A stretch of 6,164 nt of DNA from JACQGZ01 sp050695215 (lineage in GTDB: Bacteria > Sysuimicrobiota > Sysuimicrobiia > Sysuimicrobiales > Humicultoraceae), in contig JBOGSD010000163.1 in NCBI GenBank assembly GCA_050695215.1, positions 1-6,164 of the forward strand, written 5' to 3'. Positions 1 to 5,422 of this stretch are shown piece after piece (within the stretch, counting starts at the first letter, position 1; the number at the start of each line of letters is the position of its first letter). The position numbers and the translations under genes were made by a program. A model generated the notes under the pieces. It was not told the DNA's origin and did no database searches. It was given only the letters and a program-made list of their open reading frames with translations.

Positions 1-440
1 ACCGGCAGCGTCGTGGGGTCGCCGTAGAGCTCGCCATTCATGAAGTTGCCGATGCGGACGAAGACGTTCCCCAGCGGGATCGCCCAGGCAAACGTGTCGG
101 CCAGCGACCAGACCGAGATCCCGCTGCGTCGGGCCACCGCCCAGACGTAGAGGAGGCCGGCCGCGATCGCTCCGTGCGAGGAGAGACCACCATGCCAGAT
201 ACGCACGATCTCCGCGGGATCCCTGAACTCGCCAGGATGGGTGAGCACGTAGGCCAGGCGCGCCCCCGCGAAGAGGAGGATGACCAGTGAGAAGACGATG
301 CGGTCGATCTGCTGACGGGGAACCCCGAACCGGGGGCCCCAGCGGGCGGCCGCCCAGAGGCTGGTGACGACGGTGGCGGCCATCATCACCCCGTACCAGC
401 GCACCACGAACGGGCCGATCTGGAATAGGACCGGATCCAC
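1..440 (-). CDS. lgt: Prolipoprotein diacylglyceryl transferase, N-terminal part (runs off the window start)
   Basis: Lgt is an inner-membrane enzyme that moves diacylglycerol from phosphatidylglycerol onto the lipobox cysteine of prelipoproteins, the first step of lipoprotein maturation. Translating the minus strand from GTG at 440 gives 146 residues. They open with the typical Lgt start (PVLFQIGPFVVRWYGVM), followed by hydrophobic segments. HGGLSSHG lies at residues 83-90, and its His89 corresponds by motif to E. coli His103. The Lgt signature RIGNFMNGELYG lies at 129-140, with Arg129, Asn132 and Glu137 matching E. coli Arg143, Asn146 and Glu151 at a constant offset of 14. The C-terminal half is outside the window. 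GTG 440 is forced as the start because an in-frame TAG lies five codons upstream. No Shine-Dalgarno precedes it. The glycine usually found before the signature arginine is valine here. Family assignment is secure; the start is likely. Confidence 0.95.
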   Translation of the reverse strand, partial: MDPVLFQIGPFVVRWYGVMMAATVVTSLWAAARWGPRFGVPRQQIDRIVFSLVILLFAGARLAYVLTHPGEFRDPAEIVRIWHGGLSSHGAIAAGLLYVWAVARRSGISVWSLADTFAWAIPLGNVFVRIGNFMNGELYGDPTTLP

Positions 441-449
441 GGCCGTTTC

Positions 450-455
450 AGTCTA
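450..455 (-). promoter_or_regulatory. Possible extended -10 element for a near-leaderless lgt transcript
   Basis: Read on the minus strand, TGCTAGACT ends only 9 bases before the lgt GTG. It fits an extended -10 (TGn TAnnnT), and no convincing -35 is seen at the usual distance. Transcription would begin about 3-5 bases before the start codon, giving an almost leaderless message. This would agree with the absence of a Shine-Dalgarno. The motif is short and the call is tentative. The rest of the 441-640 divergent region shows nothing clear apart from the weak plus-strand signals listed separately. Confidence 0.3.
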
Positions 456-593
456 GCACCCGCCGCGCGGAGGCGTGCCGCGGTTGCCAGGGCCTTCCCG
501 GCAGGGGAGGCGCGTCGGCGGGTCCCGAAAAGCTAGGACAGGTGGGCGTCCGGGACGGGACTCCTGCCCGCTGGCCCGTCCGGCGGGACACCC

Positions 594-599
594 TAACCT
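594..599 (+). promoter_or_regulatory. Possible -10 box for the M1-like peptidase gene
   Basis: TAACCT is one of the few A/T-richer patches in this GC-rich divergent region and fits TAnnnT. It would give a leader of roughly 35 bases before the ATG at 641. No good -35 hexamer sits 17 bases upstream (CTGGCC there), so support is weak. Confidence 0.22.
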
Positions 600-626
600 T
601 AGAGCCGGACAGACACATGGATAGAT

Positions 627-631
627 GGAGG
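627..631 (+). promoter_or_regulatory. Shine-Dalgarno that fixes the peptidase start at 641
   Basis: GGAGG lies nine bases before ATG 641. Two other in-frame starts exist (GTG 542 and ATG 617), but they lack such a site and would put a charged, non-hydrophobic stretch ahead of the signal peptide. Residues from 641 begin directly with a normal Sec signal sequence, so 641 is preferred. Confidence 0.75.
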
Positions 632-640
632 TTGAGTCCG

Positions 641-2299
641 ATGACGTGGAGCCGGTTCCGATTGGTCGGCCTTGCCCTGCTCGTGCTGGTCCTGGCGGTG
701 GGGGTTTTCCCGGCCGCCGCCCCCTCCCAGGAGGTCATCCTCGAAGACGTCGTCTTCCGTGCCGTGGAGGTGGCGGCCGACCTCAGACCCGTTCCCTATC
801 AGGTGGACTGCACGCCTCAGTGCCGGATCCTCCGCTTCGGCGGCCTCAAAGGCAAAGCGGTACTGCAGATCCTGGTGACCAGCCCGACGCCGGTCCGTTC
901 GGCGCGTCTTTTCCTGGACGGCGACCTGCGGGTGACCGGTGTGAGCGGCCTGCCGATGACGTCGCGCCGCAGCGGCAACGACATCAACCTGAGCTTCGAA
1001 CCGCCGCTGCAGCCGAACGCCACAGGCACGCTGACGGTCGAGTATGAAGGCACCCCCTGGTACGTCTGGGACGACCTGATCCTGCTGGCCAGCGGCGACC
1101 TCTACCCAGAGCTGGTCAGCCCCTTCGGCGACTTCGGGGTCAACCGGGCACCCATCAAGAGCACAATCACCATCCCCTCCGGATACCAGATCGCCTCTAC
1201 GGGGCGCCTCACTCGCAGCGAGGCCGGCGGCACACAGACCTACCAGTGGGAAACCGGTGAACCGCTGCCCTACATCGGCCTGGCCGGAGGGCGCGGCTTC
1301 CGCGTCTTGGAGAAGCAGGCGGGACGCGTTCTCCTGACCATGCTGGTGAAGCCGCAGTTCGATCGGCACACCGATCAACTGGCCGATTTCACGCAGAAGG
1401 CCGCGGAATTCTACAGCACGTTACTCTATCCGTTCCCCTTCGATCGACTGAGCGTCATGTCGGCGCCCTTCGGTCGGGGGCTGCTGGGGATAGGGTACCC
1501 CGGGCTGATGCTGATCACAGAGGAGGCGTTCACGGGCGGGCAGGGCGGCCTCAACCGGGATTCCTATCGGCTGCTGCTGATGGCGCACGAAGCCGCGCAC
1601 ACCTATTTCCCGGCGCAGACCAGCGGTCGAGGAATCGCGTATATCTGGCTCTCCGAAGGGTTCGCCGAGTACCTGGGGCTGATGACCGTGGAATCCGTGA
1701 TGGGGCGGGCCGCCTTCCTCAGGGAGCTGGACGAGAACCGGCAGTGGTACGCTCGCGTTGCCGGGCGCGACCGCCCCCTTAGTGCCTACACCCGCATCAA
1801 CGCGAGTCAGGACGGCGGCATCCGGTACTCCAAGGGTTCCCTGGTCCTGCATATGCTCCGGTTCGTCGTCGGCGACGAGAACTTCCGCAGGATCCTGCAG
1901 ACCTACGCCACCCGCTTCCGCAGCCGGTCGGTCCGCGTAGGCGACTTCCAGGAGGTCTCCTCGGAGGTGGCGGGGCGTGATTTGGCCTGGTTCTTCCAGG
2001 AGTGGGTGATGGAACGGGTGCTCCCCGACTACACCATCCCCCAGGCCTCGTCGGTGCCGGCGGAGGGTGGCTTCCGCACCACGGCCACCATCCGCAACCT
2101 GGGCACAGGGGTGATGCCCGTGGAGGTCGCTTTCGTGATGGACAACAATGAGCGAGTCGTCCAGCGCGTCGACGTCGGCGCCAACGCGGAGGTCAGCGTG
2201 ACCGCCGTCACCCCGCGCCCGGTGCGCCGCGTGGAAGCCGATCCCGAGAAGTGGATCATCCAGACGAACTATCAGAACGACGCCGCGGCGGTGCGCTGA
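641..2299 (+). CDS. Secreted M1-like (gluzincin) zinc metallopeptidase lacking the GxMEN glutamate
   Basis: The product has 552 residues. It starts with a Sec signal peptide (n-region MTWSRFR, hydrophobic core about residues 8-27, cleavage probably near the AAAPS stretch), so it is probably exported. Residues ~35-220 are a beta-rich N-terminal domain with a possible disulfide pair, Cys57 and Cys61. The catalytic domain carries the zinc site HEAAH at 316-320 and the third ligand Glu339 in WLSEGFAEY, exactly the HExxH-x18-E spacing of peptidase family M1. Tyr396 in RYSKGS matches the M1 catalytic tyrosine context (YxKG). The residues from about 460 form a C-terminal beta domain ending in an ADPEKW segment. 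The GxMEN substrate-binding motif is replaced by GIGYPGL (283-289 region), so the glutamate that holds the substrate amino terminus in aminopeptidases is Gly285 here. An aminopeptidase role is therefore doubtful. Substrate unknown. It is divergent from lgt, and a decayed paralogue follows it. Confidence 0.88.
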   Translation: MTWSRFRLVGLALLVLVLAVGVFPAAAPSQEVILEDVVFRAVEVAADLRPVPYQVDCTPQCRILRFGGLKGKAVLQILVTSPTPVRSARLFLDGDLRVTGVSGLPMTSRRSGNDINLSFEPPLQPNATGTLTVEYEGTPWYVWDDLILLASGDLYPELVSPFGDFGVNRAPIKSTITIPSGYQIASTGRLTRSEAGGTQTYQWETGEPLPYIGLAGGRGFRVLEKQAGRVLLTMLVKPQFDRHTDQLADFTQKAAEFYSTLLYPFPFDRLSVMSAPFGRGLLGIGYPGLMLITEEAFTGGQGGLNRDSYRLLLMAHEAAHTYFPAQTSGRGIAYIWLSEGFAEYLGLMTVESVMGRAAFLRELDENRQWYARVAGRDRPLSAYTRINASQDGGIRYSKGSLVLHMLRFVVGDENFRRILQTYATRFRSRSVRVGDFQEVSSEVAGRDLAWFFQEWVMERVLPDYTIPQASSVPAEGGFRTTATIRNLGTGVMPVEVAFVMDNNERVVQRVDVGANAEVSVTAVTPRPVRRVEADPEKWIIQTNYQNDAAAVR

Positions 2300-2376
2300 C
2301 GGGACGTTGAGCCCGAACTGGGCATGGGGGAGAAGGAGCCGGATGGACCGTCCGCCCCCACGTTTCATCGGTGGCG

Positions 2377-2382
2377 TAAGAT
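2377..2382 (+). promoter_or_regulatory. Possible -10 box upstream of the pseudogene and ligA
   Basis: TAAGAT matches four of six consensus -10 positions, in the 136-base gap after the peptidase stop. Transcription would start near 2389, just before the hairpin at 2395-2414. No good -35 is seen. If real, this old promoter of the decayed gene would now serve ligA and the genes after it. The alternative is read-through from the peptidase gene, since no terminator with a T-run is visible between 2300 and 2435. Confidence 0.25.
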
Positions 2383-2394
2383 GGAAGTCGAACG

Positions 2395-2414
2395 CCGCGG
2401 CCGGAAGGCCGTGG
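2395..2414 (+). other. Leader hairpin with a GNRA-type tetraloop
   Basis: CCGCGGCC and GGCCGTGG pair over eight positions (one G-U) around the loop GGAA, which fits the GNRA tetraloop class. It sits four bases before the purine-rich ribosome-binding site of the decayed gene. No T-run follows, so it is not an intrinsic terminator. It could protect a 5' end or limit ribosome access, or it could be a chance palindrome in GC-rich DNA. Confidence 0.4.
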
Positions 2415-2417
2415 GGG

Positions 2418-2427
2418 GAGAGGAAGG
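2418..2427 (+). promoter_or_regulatory. Surviving ribosome-binding site of the decayed peptidase gene
   Basis: GAGAGGAAGG ends eight bases before ATG 2436, normal Shine-Dalgarno spacing. The ATG opens MRRSGVARG, plausible as the n-region of a former signal peptide. The signal supports the view that a full gene once started here. Confidence 0.5.
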
Positions 2428-2435
2428 TGTCGACG

Positions 2436-2822
2436 ATGCGCCGATCCGGGGTGGCTCGAGGAAGCCCTCTCGTCCAGGAATTCGCGGAGCGGGCGCACGG
2501 GGAGTTCCTGGGGGTTCTTCCAGCAGTGGTTGCGGCAGGGCGTGGTGCCCGACTATCAGATCGTGGCCGCGACGAGTACCGCCGAAGGCTCGGGGTATCG
2601 GACCACGGCGACGGTGCGCAACGCCGCGGTCGGCACGATGCCGGTCGAGGTCGGCTTCGTCCTGACAACAGCGAGATCGTCACCGGGAAAGTCACCGTGG
2701 GCACGCGCGAGGAGAAGACCGTGACCGTCACCACGGAACGGCGGGTCACCCGCGTGGTCGCCGACCCGGGGCGGTGGCTGCTGCAGTCCAACTACACGAA
2801 CGACGAGGCGGCGTTCCGGTAG
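2436..2822 (+). pseudogene. Remnant of a second M1-like peptidase: N-terminal stub joined to C-terminal domain, two frameshifts
   Basis: The C-terminal domain of the intact peptidase upstream is recognisable here, but only by switching frames. From ATG 2436 the first frame gives about twelve residues, then VQEFAERAHGEFLG (2472-2513), aligning to FQEVSSEVAGRDLAW near residue 436 of the intact protein. At the G-run 2510-2514 the match moves to the +1 frame: FFQQW, VVPDYQI, RTTATVRN, MPVEVGFV (2515-2661). At 2661-2664 one base appears lost, and the match returns to the first frame as DNSEIVTGKV and finally VVADPGRWLLQSNYTNDEAA to the TAG at 2820. By hand alignment about half of ~97 C-terminal residues are identical, so this is an old paralogue rather than a recent copy. 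Compared with the intact gene, about 420 codons, including HExxH and the third zinc ligand, are missing. No peptidase activity is possible. The frameshifts could be assembly errors, but the internal deletion would remain. Confidence 0.82.
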
Positions 2823-4861
2823 CCTCGGCGCGCTCCTCGACGCGTCAGCGCACCGCGCCGGCCGAGGCCCGGCGCCGCGTCCAGCGGCTCCGCCGCGAGA
2901 TCGACGAGCACAACTACCGCTACCACGTCCTCGACGATCCGAAGATCAGCGACGCGGCGTACGACCGGCTGGTGCGGGAACTGCGCGATCTGGAAGAGCG
3001 CCATCTCGACCTGCGCTCGCCGGACTCACCGACGCAGCGGGTGGGGGCCCCCCCGTCGGCCGCGTTCACGGAGGTGACCCACGGGCGGGCGATGCTCAGC
3101 CTGGCCAACGCGTTCGAGGAGGCGGAGGTCGAGGCATGGCACCGCCGGGTGCGCAGCCTCCTCGGCGAGAGCGCGGTCGCCTTCGTCTGCGAACTGAAGA
3201 TCGATGGGACGGCCGTGGCGCTAACCTACCAGGGGGGACGGTTCGTCCGGGGCGCCACCCGCGGCGACGGGCGGCGCGGTGAGGACGTCACGCCGAACCT
3301 GCGCACCATCCGCAGCCTGCCGCTGCGGCTGCGCGGGGTGAGGCCGCCGGCGCTGCTGGAGGTGCGGGCGGAGGTCTTCCTCTCCTCCGAGGCCTTCGCG
3401 GCGACCAATCGGGAACGCGCCGTCAGGGAGCAGTCGCTCTTCGCCAACCCGCGCAACGCCGCCGCCGGCTCGCTGCGACAACTCGATCCCCAGATCACGG
3501 CCTCCCGGCCGCTGAACCTGTTCGTGTACGGGGCGGGGGCGGTGGACGGGCTGACGCTGCGCACCCACTGGGAGACGCTGCGCTGGCTGCGCGGCGCGGG
3601 ATTCCGCACCAATCCGCACTCCGCCCGCTTCACCGCCTTCGACGACGTGAAGGCCTACCTGGCCACCTGGACGCAGCGCCGCCACGAATTGTCCTATGAG
3701 ACCGACGGGGTGGTGATCAAGGTGGATGCGTTCGCCCAGCAGGCGGAGCTCGGCGCCACCAGCAACGCGCCGCGCTGGGCGGTGGCGTACAAGTTTCCCG
3801 CCGAGGAGGCGATCACGCGCGTCCGCGACATCGTCACCTACGTCGGCCGCACCGGGACGCTCACCCCCGTCGCCGCGCTGGAGCCGGTGCACGTCTCCGG
3901 CGTGACGGTCACCAGCGCCACGCTGCACAACGAAGATGAGGTCCGGCGCAAGGACGTGCGCGTGGGGGATTGGGTGGTCGTGCAGCGCGCGGGGGAGGTC
4001 ATCCCGGAAGTGGTGCGCGTCCTCACCGAGCGCCGCGCCGGAGGGGAGGCGCCCTTCGCGATGCCGCGGACCTGCCCGGTCTGCGGCACCCCCGTGGTCC
4101 GCGCCGAGGGTGAGGCGGCCACGCGCTGTCCTAACCTGGCCTGCCCGGCGCAGGTGATGCAGGGGCTCATCCATTTTGCCTCGCGCGGGGCGATGAACAT
4201 CGAGGGTCTGGGGTGGAAGACGATGCAGCGCCTGGTGGAGGTGGGACGCATCACCGATCCAGCCGACCTCTACGGGCTGCGGATGGAGCACCTGCTCAGC
4301 CTGGAGCGGATGGCGGAGAAGTCCGGTCAGAACCTCCTTGACGAGATCGCCAAGAGCAAGCGGACGACGCTGGGCCGTTTCCTCTACGCGCTGGGCATCC
4401 GCCACGTCGGCGGCACCGTCGCCGAGACGCTGGCCGCGCACTTCGGCTCCATCCGCCGGGTGATGAAGGCGTCCTTTGAGGCGGTGCGGGACGTCCCCGG
4501 CATCGGCCCCGCGATCGCCCGCAGCGTGGTCGACTACTTCCAGGATCCGGCTAACCGGACGGTCGTGGAGAAACTCCTGCGCGCGGGCGTGCGGCCGGCC
4601 CCGCCGGCAGGCCCCCGCCGGGGGCCGCTGGCCGGACGGCAGTTCGTCTTCACCGGCACCCTGGAGCGGTTCACGCGCGGCGAGGCAGAGGCGCAGGTGA
4701 AGGCGCTGGGCGGAGCCGTGGCCGGCAGCGTCACCGCCAGGACCACCGACGTGGTCGTCGGCGCCGAACCGGGGAGCAAGGCGGCCCAGGCGGCAAAGCG
4801 CGGGGTTCCGACCCTCGACGAGCGGTCCTTCCTGACCCTCCTGGGGGAGCGCCGCCGATGA
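2774..4861 (+). CDS. ligA: NAD-dependent DNA ligase LigA
   Basis: LigA seals nicks between Okazaki fragments and in repair, using NAD+ to form a ligase-AMP intermediate. All domains are present in 695 residues. Domain Ia is NYRYHVLDDPKISDAAYD, with Tyr50, His51, Asp60, Tyr63 and Asp64 matching E. coli Tyr22, His23, Asp32, Tyr35 and Asp36. The adenylation domain has Lys142 in KIDG (motif I), Glu200 in EVRAEV (usually EVRGEV), DGVVIKV from 311, and Lys340 in AVAYKF. The OB fold includes VGRTGTLTPVA and TLHNEDEV. A zinc finger uses Cys434, Cys437, Cys452 and Cys457. Helix-hairpin-helix repeats span about 460-610 and a BRCT domain about 617-692. The catalytic residues sit 28 positions later than in E. 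coli, so there is a ~28-residue N-terminal extension. GTG 2774 is the only ATG/GTG/TTG start before domain Ia and lies inside the pseudogene tail. It has no clear Shine-Dalgarno. The gene overlaps the next one by ATGA, suggesting coupling. Confidence 0.97.
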   Translation: MAAAVQLHERRGGVPVASARSSTRQRTAPAEARRRVQRLRREIDEHNYRYHVLDDPKISDAAYDRLVRELRDLEERHLDLRSPDSPTQRVGAPPSAAFTEVTHGRAMLSLANAFEEAEVEAWHRRVRSLLGESAVAFVCELKIDGTAVALTYQGGRFVRGATRGDGRRGEDVTPNLRTIRSLPLRLRGVRPPALLEVRAEVFLSSEAFAATNRERAVREQSLFANPRNAAAGSLRQLDPQITASRPLNLFVYGAGAVDGLTLRTHWETLRWLRGAGFRTNPHSARFTAFDDVKAYLATWTQRRHELSYETDGVVIKVDAFAQQAELGATSNAPRWAVAYKFPAEEAITRVRDIVTYVGRTGTLTPVAALEPVHVSGVTVTSATLHNEDEVRRKDVRVGDWVVVQRAGEVIPEVVRVLTERRAGGEAPFAMPRTCPVCGTPVVRAEGEAATRCPNLACPAQVMQGLIHFASRGAMNIEGLGWKTMQRLVEVGRITDPADLYGLRMEHLLSLERMAEKSGQNLLDEIAKSKRTTLGRFLYALGIRHVGGTVAETLAAHFGSIRRVMKASFEAVRDVPGIGPAIARSVVDYFQDPANRTVVEKLLRAGVRPAPPAGPRRGPLAGRQFVFTGTLERFTRGEAEAQVKALGGAVAGSVTARTTDVVVGAEPGSKAAQAAKRGVPTLDERSFLTLLGERRR
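4610..4626 (+). other. Perfect GC hairpin within ligA, at the HhH-BRCT linker
   Basis: GGCCCCC and GGGGGCC form a seven-base perfect stem around GCC. It falls in the codons for the proline/glycine/arginine linker (AGPRRGPLAG) just before the BRCT domain. It may simply reflect GC-rich codons for Gly, Pro and Arg, or may slow ribosomes at a domain boundary. No T-run follows, so it is not an intrinsic terminator. Confidence 0.3.
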
Positions 4862-5364
4862 GACGGGGGCTGGCGGCGGCCCTGATCATCCTCATCCCGC
4901 CGCTGCTCTGGTGGTTCTTCATCCGGCCCATCGCGACGACCGTGACGGTGTATTTCACGGCGGCCGCGGCGGGGGAACACACGCTGGCGCCGGTCTCGCG
5001 CACCGTCCGCGCCCGCAGCACCGGGAGCCGGCTGCGCGAAGCGTACCGCGCGCTGCTGGCCGGGCCGACGGCGGAGGAGCGGGCGGCGGGGCTTTCCAGC
5101 GAGATCCCGGCCGGGACGCGGCTGCGCGGGGTGGTGGTGGGCGGGGGCGTGGCCGCGGTGGACCTGAGCGCTGAGATCGAGCGGGGAGGCGGGTCCTCCA
5201 GCATGCTGGCGCGGGTCTGGCAGATTGTCTATACGGGAACACAATTTCCGGCCGTCCCAAAGGTGCGGATCCTGATCGAGGGCCAGAACCGGCAGGCCCT
5301 CGGCGGGGAAGGCGTCATCATTGAGGCCCCGATGCCGCGCCCGGAGCAGACGCCGACCTTCTGA
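4858..5364 (+). CDS. Membrane-anchored GerMN-domain protein
   Basis: The product has 168 residues. One hydrophobic segment (about residues 5-22, after MRRG) should act as an uncleaved signal anchor, placing the rest outside the membrane. No lipobox cysteine is present; the protein has no cysteine at all. Residues about 28-155 fit the GerMN domain first described in the spore germination protein GerM: VTVYF at 29-33, LLAGPTAEERAAGLSSEIP at 66-84, VAAVDLS at 98-104, WQIVYTGTQFPAV at 121-133, and the closing LGGEGVII near 148-155. GerMN domains also occur in non-sporulating bacteria, so sporulation should not be inferred from this gene alone. The molecular function is unknown; the domain is thought to bind a ligand or peptidoglycan-related partner. 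The ATG overlaps the ligA TGA (ATGA), and GGGGGAG at 4843-4849 gives a good ribosome-binding site eight bases upstream. Confidence 0.85.
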   Translation: MRRGLAAALIILIPPLLWWFFIRPIATTVTVYFTAAAAGEHTLAPVSRTVRARSTGSRLREAYRALLAGPTAEERAAGLSSEIPAGTRLRGVVVGGGVAAVDLSAEIERGGGSSSMLARVWQIVYTGTQFPAVPKVRILIEGQNRQALGGEGVIIEAPMPRPEQTPTF

Positions 5365-5422
5365 GCTCGTCGAGGGCAGGACTGCCTGTGGGCGCGCAGA
5401 AGCCGATACCCGAGCCACGACG

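Noticed and set aside
542..640. Extended N-terminus for the peptidase (GTG 542 or ATG 617)
   Set aside because: The residues are not signal-like, neither start has a good ribosome-binding site, and ATG 641 follows GGAGG at nine bases and begins a clean signal peptide.
599..1378. Long minus-strand open frame opposite the peptidase gene
   Set aside because: It is antisense to a clearly identified peptidase, has no recognisable domain and is rich in Arg, Gly, Ala and His, as expected for a shadow frame in GC-rich DNA.
1421..2791. 456-codon minus-strand open frame
   Set aside because: It spans the peptidase, the intergenic gap and the pseudogene, shows no domain, and its composition is typical of a GC shadow.
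2307..2822. A single 171-codon gene from TTG 2307
   Set aside because: The frame is open, but the homology to the peptidase C-terminus leaves it between about 2515 and 2661, and the TTG has no ribosome-binding site. It is better read as a frameshifted remnant.
3221..4441. 406-codon minus-strand open frame opposite ligA
   Set aside because: It lies wholly antisense to conserved LigA domains and is low-complexity in character, with no family resemblance.
4534..5418. 294-codon minus-strand open frame
   Set aside because: It covers the ligA end and the GerMN gene in antisense and has no recognisable motif.
5365..5422. Terminator between the GerMN gene and the next gene
   Set aside because: Only a four- to five-base GGCAG/CTGCC pairing near 5375-5386 is present, with too small a loop and no T-run.
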